Shown in pieces: positions 53,765 to 64,000 of a stretch of 64,000 nt of DNA. Source of the stretch: Gorillibacterium timonense (GTDB lineage: Bacteria > Bacillota > Bacilli > Paenibacillales > NBRC-103111). The position numbers and the translations under genes were made by a program. Each line of letters opens with the position of its first letter. Positions within the stretch are counted from its first letter, which is position 1. Under the pieces are notes generated by a model. It searched no databases, was not told where the DNA came from, and saw nothing but the letters and a program-made list of their open reading frames with translations. Where the stretch lies: NCBI RefSeq assembly GCF_001457415.1, contig NZ_LN881723.1, positions 777,246 to 841,245 of the forward strand, written 5' to 3'.

Positions 53765-56587
53765 TTACTCTGCGCTGCGGCGAAGGGACTTGAGATCGGC
53801 CACAATGATTTTGCCCGCGTCGCCGAAGACGTAGACCTTACCCTGGAACTCGGCTGCATAGAACCACCTTTCATTCGTCATAACCGTCTGCTTCGTCCAA
53901 TGCTCGGCATCATCCGACAGGAAGATGGACCCTTCGCTTCCGACCGCAACAAACAGGTTGTCGATAAAAGATACCCCGAACTGCGCGCTGCCTGCTCCGC
54001 GATAGCGATAGCCATCGATAAACGAAACGGCTTTCCATTTCTTTCCGTCCGTGGAATAGAGAGCGACCGAATAATCGACATTCACGTAGAGGCTGGAGGT
54101 CGAAATGACGAATTTGCCATTCCCCCATACCACGTCATAATTGTCTCCCTTATGCACGGCCTTGACCTGGCTCCACTTCACCCCATCGTCCGAGGTGAGG
54201 ATAAGCCCCTCTTTTCCGACCGCAACGAACGTTTTTCCGTTTGTTTCGATCGAGTTGATCGTCTTGGTTACACCCGTTTTGAGCACGGTCCATTTTTTGC
54301 GATCCTTGGAGGTCATGATCAGCCCCTCCTCGCCGGTTACGTAATACGTACCATTACTCGTTAGCAAAGCCTTGGTCAAGTCAACCTTGGTCGGGGAGAC
54401 CAGGGCGGTCCAGTTCAGCCCGTCCGTGGAAGTCATCATTTTACCGGAATCACCGACTGCGAAAAAGTCCTTCCCCGTCCAAACGACATTGTTGAGCGGG
54501 AACGTCTTCTTGACGCTAGCCGACGTCCATTTGCCGGAAGCATTCAGTTGAACAGACGCCTGGTTGCTGGCATTCACATAGCCAAGAGTATCGTGGTACC
54601 CTCCCACCATGACCAGCTTGCCGTTTCCGACCGCACTGTCCATCAAAGCGCTGGGCATCTCGAAGGGATATTTCAACGTTTGCTTCCAGTTCATGCCGTC
54701 CGTGGAAGCTTGAATGCCCTTCGCGGTCACGGTGATATACTGCTTGCCGTTGTGCAGGGTGACGAACGGAGTCTGCACAGGGGAATTCATGAACCCGGCT
54801 GCGCTCCAGGTTTTCCCGTCCTTGGAGGTGCTGTTGATCAGCTTGGTTTCATCGGTGGCATAGTTGATGTATTCAAAGCCATAGGCGTAGAAGCGGTCTT
54901 TCGCCCAGAAGATTTTGTTCCAAAACGTCTTCGTCGGAACGCTGGTCCACTTCACCCCATCCTTCGAGATCATGATGGTGGCTTCCCCTACTGCTACGAA
55001 ATTGCCGCCGCCATAGGCCATCGACCACATCTGCTCGTAGTTGGGCTGGTTGGTCTTCACCTTTTTCCAGGTGATGCCGTCCTTGGATACCGCAGCTAGC
55101 CCTCCTTCATAGGCTTGAGCCACAAACGTGCCATTTCCCCACGCGACCGCCTTCAAATCCATGTCCACATTCGATTTGCGCTCGGTCCAGGTTAATCCAT
55201 CTTCCGAGCTGACGATAATTCCTCTGGACATTGTCCCGCCGGTCATGACATACCTCTTGCCGTTCCAAACCGCGCTGTGGAGGAAGCGTGCCGGAATATC
55301 CTTCTCATTCTTTGTCCAGGTGACTCCGTCCTTGGAAGTCCACACACTTGTGCTGAGTCCCGCTTCGCGGAAGCCCATGAACATGTTGTTTCCCCAAATG
55401 ATCGTGATAAACGAATCATTGATCCCGGTGTACGTTTGCTTCCAATTGAGCCCATCCTTGGATGTCTTCACGTACCCGCCGGAGACCGGCATGACGTAGA
55501 TGCCGTTCCCATAAGCAAACGTGTTGATATACCGTTCATACAGGTTATCGAGCGAGGACCAGTCCAGACGGAGAGCATGCTGATTGGCGGGGTTGGTCAT
55601 GTCCTCTTTTTGCTTGGAGGAAACCTCCGAGACATCGACGCCCCGTTTGCGCAGGGAATCCAGGACCGCCTTCGTTTCCTTGGCGTTCAAATCCAGGTAG
55701 TTGTTGCTCGCCGCGACATAGGTAAGCTGCGGAAGATCAACGATTGGTGAAAGGTCCCGGATTTCGTTGCCATCCATACGGACTTCTTTCAACGATACAA
55801 GGGAACGCAAGGGCTCTATGCTTTGGATGAGGTTCGTGGAAAGCGACAGCCATTCCAGCTTGCCAAGGCTGCCGAGCGGCGACACATCCTTAATCTTGCT
55901 GTTATACAGGTTCAGTTTCTTGAGTGCTGTCAACGAGGACAACGGCGTCAGATCAGAAATCTCGCTGCCTCCCAGGACAAGCGTCTCCAGCTTCACCAAC
56001 CCTCCAAGAGGAGCGATCGTCTTGTAGGGATTGCTGTATAGTTCCAGGCTCGTCAATTCGGTTAGCGAAGCCAGAGGAGACAGATCCGAGACCTGATTCA
56101 GGCTGAGCGAAAGGCTCTTTAGCTTCACGAGTCCCTTCAGTGGAGTGAGATCCTTGACCTTATTCTCATAGAGATCAATGTGCTTCAAATCCGTTAGCGA
56201 AGCCAGCGGAGACAAATTCGTGACTTGATTGCTGTGCAAGGAGATGCGGACCAGCTTCTTCATTCCGGACAGGGGGCTGAGATCCGATATCTCGCCGTTG
56301 TCCAGATCCAGAGATTGGATGTTTACGGCTCCCTCCAGCCCTTTCAGCGACTTCACCTTGTGGTCCGTGGTCGGAATGGTCAAATAGTCCAGCTGCCGAA
56401 GATCGGCTTCGGTGATCGGACCTTCTTCCTTAGCTAAATTCTGGCGTACCACCTGCTCCACGAGTGAATCTCCAAAGATCACTCCTTCCGCGTGAACACG
56501 GCTTGGAGGCAGGAGTTGGCCCAGCAGAGCGCTAATGATCAGGATGGTCATGAATCGAGTAATCGACAAAATAGGACGACGGCGCAT
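53765..56587 (-). CDS. Large secreted protein: leucine-rich repeats plus Asp-box-like beta-propeller repeats
   Basis: This 940-residue exported protein has a signal peptide at 1-33 (cleavage near VHAEG). A cap domain (35-83) with PITEADLRQLDYL leads to ten leucine-rich repeats of exactly 22 residues (about 84-303), internalin style (LxxLxxLxxLxLxxNxIxDLxP). After a linker (305-345) come about twelve copies of an S-x-D-G-x-x-W motif (SKDGLNW, SEDGLTW, STDGKKW) at spacing of about 45-50 residues, each after a GNGxFV or GKxYV strand. This layout suggests one or two beta-propellers of BNR/YCF48 kind. No LPXTG or S-layer anchor is seen. It may bind surface or environmental polymers; function unknown. 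Confidence 0.85.
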   Translation of the reverse strand: MRRRPILSITRFMTILIISALLGQLLPPSRVHAEGVIFGDSLVEQVVRQNLAKEEGPITEADLRQLDYLTIPTTDHKVKSLKGLEGAVNIQSLDLDNGEISDLSPLSGMKKLVRISLHSNQVTNLSPLASLTDLKHIDLYENKVKDLTPLKGLVKLKSLSLSLNQVSDLSPLASLTELTSLELYSNPYKTIAPLGGLVKLETLVLGGSEISDLTPLSSLTALKKLNLYNSKIKDVSPLGSLGKLEWLSLSTNLIQSIEPLRSLVSLKEVRMDGNEIRDLSPIVDLPQLTYVAASNNYLDLNAKETKAVLDSLRKRGVDVSEVSSKQKEDMTNPANQHALRLDWSSLDNLYERYINTFAYGNGIYVMPVSGGYVKTSKDGLNWKQTYTGINDSFITIIWGNNMFMGFREAGLSTSVWTSKDGVTWTKNEKDIPARFLHSAVWNGKRYVMTGGTMSRGIIVSSEDGLTWTERKSNVDMDLKAVAWGNGTFVAQAYEGGLAAVSKDGITWKKVKTNQPNYEQMWSMAYGGGNFVAVGEATIMISKDGVKWTSVPTKTFWNKIFWAKDRFYAYGFEYINYATDETKLINSTSKDGKTWSAAGFMNSPVQTPFVTLHNGKQYITVTAKGIQASTDGMNWKQTLKYPFEMPSALMDSAVGNGKLVMVGGYHDTLGYVNASNQASVQLNASGKWTSASVKKTFPLNNVVWTGKDFFAVGDSGKMMTSTDGLNWTALVSPTKVDLTKALLTSNGTYYVTGEEGLIMTSKDRKKWTVLKTGVTKTINSIETNGKTFVAVGKEGLILTSDDGVKWSQVKAVHKGDNYDVVWGNGKFVISTSSLYVNVDYSVALYSTDGKKWKAVSFIDGYRYRGAGSAQFGVSFIDNLFVAVGSEGSIFLSDDAEHWTKQTVMTNERWFYAAEFQGKVYVFGDAGKIIVADLKSLRRSAE

Positions 56588-56681
56588 AATCTTCTCCTTA
56601 GTTTCGTGGTTCTCTCAAGTCTAGCAAAATATGGTCGACGGGAATAGATCAGAATCTTGTCGAATTTTCGTCTAACAAAAA

Positions 56682-56738
56682 GGGCCTTCTGTCCGGCTTA
56701 TGTCGCGTCTCCACGACGTTAAGCGGTTCAGAAGGCCC
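56682..56738 (-). terminator. Terminator of lacZ-type gene
   Basis: A long hairpin with outer GGGCCTTCTG/CAGAAGGCCC (56682-56691 with 56729-56738) and inner CTTA/TAAG and GTCG/CGAC pairs is followed on the minus strand by TTTTTG. Confidence 0.9.
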
Positions 56739-56830
56739 GATGCTCTTAACCCGAGGCATGTCTGCAACCGGATTTTCGGCCGATTCAGCTCGGTTGTCTC
56801 GATGGCTAGAGGGCTGTAAACCCGCGCTAG

Positions 56831-60338
<3,508 letters not shown>

Positions 60339-60707
60339 ATGAAAGGTTCCCTTCGATTGGCCCTGAAACAGAGCACCACCACCATCCGTCAGCTGATCAC
60401 ATTTCTATTCGTTACGATTTTCCCAGGGACTTCGGTCGTTACCCGATCCTTCCGGTTAACACGACTCGTAAACACAGGTGAAGTGATCGTATCCCAAAGC
60501 CGGGCGGCCGGCAGTACCGCCACTCCTGTCGTCCGGTATCAATTCGTCAATGCGGTGACCGGCTTGCCAGTGACGAACAGCATTACCGTGACGGGGACCC
60601 GCATCGTCGTCCTGCCATTCGTTCTTCCTGCCGGGTCCTTCCGGCTCAGAATCTCCAATATTGGAACGGGAGGAGTTCGGGTAGAAGGCGTTATCCTCGT
60701 TTTTTAA
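60339..60707 (+). CDS. Small beta-rich protein of unknown function
   Basis: This 122-residue protein starts at an ATG with GGAGGTGAAACC upstream. Its basic N-terminus (MKGSLRLALKQ) is followed by a hydrophobic stretch (LITFLFVTIFPG) that is a weak membrane or signal segment. The remainder is rich in Thr, Val and Gly with alternating strands (VVRYQFVNAVTGLPVTNS, ITVTGTRIVVLPFVLP), like a single beta-sandwich. It has no cysteine and no known motif. A terminator follows at once. A spore-surface or envelope role is possible but unproven. Confidence 0.7.
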   Translation: MKGSLRLALKQSTTTIRQLITFLFVTIFPGTSVVTRSFRLTRLVNTGEVIVSQSRAAGSTATPVVRYQFVNAVTGLPVTNSITVTGTRIVVLPFVLPAGSFRLRISNIGTGGVRVEGVILVF

Positions 60708-60722
60708 AAGGTTTACGGAAAA

Positions 60723-60758
60723 AATCCCCACCATGTTCCTTCACACAAGGTGGGGATT
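60723..60758. terminator. Terminator of the small beta-rich protein gene
   Basis: An AATCCCCACC/GGTGGGGATT stem (60723-60732 with 60749-60758) followed by TCTTCC. On the minus strand a T-run follows the hairpin, so it may also end the FabH-like gene's transcript. Confidence 0.85.
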
Positions 60759-60818
60759 CTTCCTGTTTGTCTTTATAGAAGGTTCATCGAACTAACAGAC
60801 GTTCCACTCCGGTTCCGA

Positions 60819-61829
60819 TTACAAGGGGCTGGGCGCTCCTACCATGGGGTCCAGATCCAGCTTGAGCAGTTGGCTGGCATGCGTCAGCCCGCTGCCGAAG
60901 CCATAGAGAAGCGCCGTGTCTCCGTTCCGAACTTTCCCCGCGCGAATGCCGAGATCGAGTGCCAATGGAATGCTCGCGGCGGAGGTGTTGCCAAACTCGA
61001 CGAGGCTGTACAGCGCCCTCTCCAGCGGATAGTTCAGACGCTCGCAGATGGGTTCGATCATCCGCAGATTGGCGCTGTGCGGAATGAACCAGTCCACCTG
61101 CTCCATAGAGACATTCGCCTTTCGCAAAAGCTCCTGAACCCCTTGCGGCACCGTTCGAACCGCCCAGCGGAACACCTCGCGACCGTTCTGCACCAACCGA
61201 CCGCTGTTCGACAGCTCAATTTCATTTACCTTCGCGGCCAAACCGGCGCGGTACACATGATGGGCTCCGCCGCCGTCGCTGCCCAGATGATGGGCCAGAA
61301 AATGATCGGTCTCGTCGCTCTCTACCAGCACCGCCCCCGCTCCGTCGCCGAACAGAATGCAGGTGCTGCGGTCCTGATAATCCGTGATCTTGGACAGAGC
61401 GTCCGCTCCCACGACCAGCACTTTACGATGCAGGCCGGACGCCACCTGCGCATGAGCCATGTGCAGGGCATAGACGAAGCCGGCGCAGGCCGCACTGAGA
61501 TCGATTGCTCCGGCCGCAGGCGATATCTCCAGCCGATGCTGGAGAATGGCCGCCGTCGACGGGAAGGGAAAGTCCGCCGTGCTCGTGGCTACAAGCACGA
61601 GGTCGACATCGCGGATCTCCTTTCCGTACCGCCGCATGAGATCCTGCACGGCGACCACGCCCATATCACTCGTGAATTCGTCCGGCCGACTGATTCGCCG
61701 CTCCCGGATTCCCGTCCGCTGGACGATCCATTCGTCGTTCGTCTCCACCAGCTGTTCCAAGTCAAAGTTGCTCAGCACCCGCTTGGGCACGTAGGTGCCG
61801 ATCGCGGTTACTCTGGCGCCGTCCCCCAT
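60819..61829 (-). CDS. 3-oxoacyl-ACP synthase III (FabH-like)
   Basis: This 336-residue enzyme starts at the ATG at 61829; a GTG at 61838 is another option, but AAAGGCGG fits the ATG. FabH-type enzymes start fatty acid chains by joining an acyl-CoA to malonyl-ACP. The catalytic triad is visible: Cys115 (LSAACAGF), His251 (IPHSAN) and Asn281 (EFGNTSAA). It stands outside the usual fab cluster, so it is probably a second FabH (FabHB-like) for special primers. A FapR-type operator at the promoter ties it to malonyl-CoA-controlled lipid synthesis. Confidence 0.93.
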   Translation of the reverse strand: MGDGARVTAIGTYVPKRVLSNFDLEQLVETNDEWIVQRTGIRERRISRPDEFTSDMGVVAVQDLMRRYGKEIRDVDLVLVATSTADFPFPSTAAILQHRLEISPAAGAIDLSAACAGFVYALHMAHAQVASGLHRKVLVVGADALSKITDYQDRSTCILFGDGAGAVLVESDETDHFLAHHLGSDGGGAHHVYRAGLAAKVNEIELSNSGRLVQNGREVFRWAVRTVPQGVQELLRKANVSMEQVDWFIPHSANLRMIEPICERLNYPLERALYSLVEFGNTSAASIPLALDLGIRAGKVRNGDTALLYGFGSGLTHASQLLKLDLDPMVGAPSPL

Positions 61830-61857
61830 CTCTGCCACCGCCTTTTTAGTAGTTGGT

Positions 61858-61876
61858 ATTAGTATCTGGTACTAAT
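61858..61876 (-). promoter_or_regulatory. FapR-type operator
   Basis: ATTAGTA-TCTGG-TACTAAT is a perfect 7-bp inverted repeat very close to the FapR site (TTAGTACCTGATACTAA) known from Bacillus lipid genes. It lies directly after the promoter of the FabH-like gene. FapR itself is not in the window. Confidence 0.8.
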
Positions 61877-61886
61877 TATGAGTTTG

Positions 61887-61916
61887 ATTATACCTCCTTT
61901 TCACTCTTCATGTAAA
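61887..61916 (-). promoter_or_regulatory. Promoter of the FabH-like gene
   Basis: On the minus strand TTTACA (61916-61911), an 18-base spacer and TATAAT (61892-61887). The expected start falls at the edge of the FapR operator. Confidence 0.8.
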
Positions 61917-61937
61917 GGAGGTCGCAACCGGCTTTCG

Positions 61938-62300
61938 TTACTTCTGAATCTGCTTAGAATAATCGGTTATTCCCAGTCGATTTCCAAATGGGTCTTCAAA
62001 TTCCACGGCCATTCCAGTCATGATGCTAAAGGGCTCTGATAAAAATTCTACGCCCCTATCCGCTAATTTTTTGCATTCGGTATGTACATCTTCAACGACA
62101 AACCAAATGGTGGGCTTTACATCCTTATAAACGCTTTTTTCCTTTAGAATGATCGCGGGTTCTTCTTCTCCCACATTGAAAGCTGCCATTCTTTTTTCAG
62201 CAAAATTAAATTTCAGCTCCAAACCTAAAACCTGTCCATAGAATTCCTGTGCTTCTCCGAGGTTATCAACACCCAGAAAAAAATTGTCGTACCGTTTCAT
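61938..62300 (-). CDS. VOC-family (glyoxalase/dioxygenase-like) protein
   Basis: This 120-residue protein has two beta-alpha-beta-beta-beta modules of the vicinal oxygen chelate fold (YDNFFLGVDNLGEAQEFYGQVLGLEL and IWFVVEDVHTECKKLADRGVEFL), ending DPFGNRLGI. GGAGGATAAACC precedes the start. Such proteins can be metal enzymes or antibiotic-binding proteins; the usual metal ligands are not all evident here. It is divergent from the PadR regulator, which may control it. Confidence 0.9.
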   Translation of the reverse strand: MKRYDNFFLGVDNLGEAQEFYGQVLGLELKFNFAEKRMAAFNVGEEEPAIILKEKSVYKDVKPTIWFVVEDVHTECKKLADRGVEFLSEPFSIMTGMAVEFEDPFGNRLGITDYSKQIQK

Positions 62301-62353
62301 GGTTTATCCTCCTTGTGGTTCCAAGCTTCATGTGAAGAATGGAGAATTTCACA

Positions 62354-62382
62354 TTGATTTTTGCTATATTTTACACTAGTAT
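62354..62382 (+). promoter_or_regulatory. Possible promoter of the padR-type gene
   Basis: TTGATT (62354-62359), a 17-base spacer and TAGTAT (62377-62382) lie 77 bases before the start, in a very AT-rich divergent region. A TATAA-T-TTATA palindrome next to it (62380-62390) may be an operator. Confidence 0.35.
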
Positions 62383-62459
62383 AATTTATAGTATTTTGTC
62401 AATGACACGAATACCTTTTATACTAATTTTAATGATAGCAATGCTCGGAGGGGTACATC

Positions 62460-62978
62460 ATGTCAGCCATTGATTTGGTCGTTTTAGGTCTCGTTAAACA
62501 GCAACCACAGGGGGCTTATGATATCCAAAAGGAATTAGCCCATCGAAACCTTTCCAGCTTCATCAAAGTCAGCACTCCTTCCATTTACAAGAAGGTTATT
62601 CAATTGGAGGATAAGGGATACATCGAAGGTGATGTGATGAAAGCGGGAAAAATGCCGGAAAAGGCCGTTTACAGCATCACGGCGAAAGGAGAAGAATACT
62701 TCCTGAATCTAATGAGGAAGATGTCGGAGCAACCCGTAAATCTTTTTTTGGATTTTAATTCCGTCATCATGAATCTTGATTTAGTCCCTGAGGAAACGAA
62801 GGATCACTACCTATCCCAAATCAAAGACAAGATTACGATTTTAAAAGAGCAAATCGTTGAAAACATCGCTTTGAAACCTCATATTCCTCAAACGGGAAAA
62901 AGCATCTTATCTCAACAGCTGGCGTTAGCTGAAACCCTTGAACTGTGGATAAATGAAGGATCAAACAAAGAGGAATAA
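62460..62978 (+). CDS. PadR-family transcriptional regulator
   Basis: This 172-residue regulator has an N-terminal winged helix (1-85: IDLVVLGLVKQQPQGAYDIQKEL, TPSIYKKVIQLEDKGYIEG, KAVYSITAKGEEYF) and a C-terminal helical dimer domain (Vir_act_alpha_C style). GGAGGGG precedes the start. It is divergent from the VOC gene, the typical PadR arrangement, and probably represses it and itself. The ligand is unknown. Confidence 0.92.
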   Translation: MSAIDLVVLGLVKQQPQGAYDIQKELAHRNLSSFIKVSTPSIYKKVIQLEDKGYIEGDVMKAGKMPEKAVYSITAKGEEYFLNLMRKMSEQPVNLFLDFNSVIMNLDLVPEETKDHYLSQIKDKITILKEQIVENIALKPHIPQTGKSILSQQLALAETLELWINEGSNKEE

Positions 62979-62986
62979 TCCAAAAA

Positions 62987-63019
62987 AAGCGCCTTCCCGA
63001 TCGATTCGGGAAGGCGCTT
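62987..63019. terminator. Bidirectional terminator between padR-type gene and nspC
   Basis: A perfect 14-bp stem AAGCGCCTTCCCGA/TCGGGAAGGCGCTT (62987-63000 with 63006-63019) has a 5-base loop and an A-run on the left that becomes a T-run on the minus strand. Confidence 0.92.
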
Positions 63020-63039
63020 CGTTATGTTCGACCACCTGT

Positions 63040-64000
63040 TCAGGACAGCCGGTTACGGTAATCTTCGTACTGGAAGCTGCGGACGACCTTGATGCCCTTC
63101 CCCTCTTGATAGAGGGCGATGGACGGCAGGTTCACGCCGTTGAACATGTGATTCTTGACCATCGTGTAATGCGCCATATCCGTGAAGACGAGCTTGTCAC
63201 CGGCTTTCAGCGGCTCCGGGAACGAATAGTCGCCGATCACGTCGCCGGCCAGGCAGGTCAGCCCGCCGAGGCGGTACGTATGGGCGAATTCGCCGGCCGC
63301 GCCCGCACCGATGATGGTCGGGCGATACGGCATCTCCAGCACATCCGGCATGTGGCAGGTGGCGGAGGTGTCGAGAATGGCCAGGTTCATGCCGTTGTCG
63401 ATCGTATCCAGCACCGTCGTCACCAGGTACCCGGTGTTCAGCGCGATCGCCTCTCCCGGCTCCAGATAGACATGTACGCCGTACTTATCCTGGATATGCG
63501 TGATGCAGCGGATGAGCCGCTCGATATCGTAATCCGGGCGGGTGATGTGATGCCCGCCGCCGAAGTTCAGCCATTTCATGCCGGGTAGGAACTCCCCGAA
63601 CTTCTCCTCCACCGCGGCAAGCGTCCGCTCCAGCGTATCGGAGTTCTGCTCGCAGAGGGCATGGAAGTGAAGGCCGTCGAGCCCCTCCAGCTCCTCCGGA
63701 CGGAAATTGGCCCGCGTGACGCCGAGCCGGGAAAAGGCATAGCACGGATCATACAGCGGCGTCGCCACCTCCGAATATTCCGGATTGACGCGGATGCCGC
63801 AGGAGATCTTCTTCGGATGCGCTTGTACCTTATCCTTGAACCGATTCCATTGGTCAAACGAATTGAAGACGATGTGATCGGAATACGTCAGGATCTCGTC
63901 GAATTCACTGTCCACATATGCGGGAGCGTAGACGTGAACCTCCTTGCTCATCTCCTCGTAGCCGAGGCGAGCTTCGAACAGGGAGCTGGACGTGACGCCC
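63040..64000 (-). CDS. nspC: Carboxynorspermidine decarboxylase NspC (5' end outside window)
   Basis: About 319 codons are visible; the frame continues past 63951 to the window edge (VTSSSLFEARLGYEE...), so the start and the PLP-binding lysine are outside. NspC is a PLP enzyme of the alanine racemase-like fold that decarboxylates carboxynorspermidine or carboxyspermidine to the polyamine. Visible family motifs are GLHFHALCEQNSD, WLNFGGGHHITRPDYD, YLEPGEAI, LDTSATCHMPDVLE and YRLGGLTCLAGDVIGDY. The next gene upstream is expected to be the carboxynorspermidine dehydrogenase partner, but it is not in view. It ends before the strong terminator. Confidence 0.94.
   Translation of the reverse strand, partial: GVTSSSLFEARLGYEEMSKEVHVYAPAYVDSEFDEILTYSDHIVFNSFDQWNRFKDKVQAHPKKISCGIRVNPEYSEVATPLYDPCYAFSRLGVTRANFRPEELEGLDGLHFHALCEQNSDTLERTLAAVEEKFGEFLPGMKWLNFGGGHHITRPDYDIERLIRCITHIQDKYGVHVYLEPGEAIALNTGYLVTTVLDTIDNGMNLAILDTSATCHMPDVLEMPYRPTIIGAGAAGEFAHTYRLGGLTCLAGDVIGDYSFPEPLKAGDKLVFTDMAHYTMVKNHMFNGVNLPSIALYQEGKGIKVVRSFQYEDYRNRLS

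Overview
The window looks like chromosome from a spore-forming member of the Paenibacillaceae (Paenibacillus or a close relative). The reasons are the Bacillales order of tig, clpP, clpX, lonB, lonA and ysxC on one strand, a gerM-rph-rdgB block, forespore-type LonB, a YjcZ-like sporulation microprotein, two YesM/YesN-type sensor-regulator pairs next to carbohydrate ABC operons, PadR/MerR/TetR regulators, CtsR, CcpA (cre) and FapR type operators, and strong AGGAGG ribosome-binding sites. No phage, plasmid, transposase or CRISPR array was seen.

Layout. 1-1.9 kb: start of an unknown membrane-anchored protein, then a metallo-hydrolase/TetR pair with a textbook promoter covered by two palindromic operators. 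1.9-13.4 kb: protein quality control and housekeeping on the minus strand (unknown protein, ysxC, lonA, lonB, ispG, clpX, clpP, tig), with a cell-wall amidase on plus. 13.5-18.1 kb: an unknown helical protein, tRNA-Gly(CCC), a 32-residue YjcZ-like protein, tRNA-Arg(UCU), a secreted stalk-domain protein, and two small unknown genes, one flanked by direct repeats. 18.1-22.4 kb: clpB with two CtsR boxes, a membrane-anchored DsbA-like oxidoreductase and a small unknown gene.

22.4-31.8 kb: a carbohydrate ABC operon (lipoprotein, two permeases, a debranching-type glycosidase) with a cre site, divergent from its probable YesN/YesM two-component system. 32-36.3 kb: glutamine-dependent asparagine synthetase, then a drug-type ABC-2 exporter with a regulator that has two MerR DNA-binding domains. 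36.3-37.2 kb: a gene-poor gap with nested palindromic repeats. 37.2-46 kb: a second ABC operon read as response regulator, kinase, permease, permease, lipoprotein, FAD-dependent oxidoreductase.

46.2-51.5 kb: rdgB, rph, gerM, a PgpA-like phosphatase, a metallo-hydrolase and a methyltransferase. 51.8-60 kb: a GH13 alpha-glycosidase, a large secreted protein that joins leucine-rich repeats to a beta-propeller-like half, and a GH2 beta-galactosidase. 60.3-64 kb: a small unknown protein, a FapR-type-controlled FabH-like synthase, a VOC protein, a PadR regulator and the 3' part of nspC (polyamine synthesis).

Taken together this is mostly core Firmicutes chromosome with sugar-scavenging modules typical of a soil or plant-associated saprophyte. 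No clear anti-phage or wholly new multi-gene system is visible. The most unusual items are the LRR/propeller chimera, the repeat-flanked L7/L12-like small gene, the double-MerR regulator, the oxidoreductase-containing ABC operon and several unexplained repeat elements.
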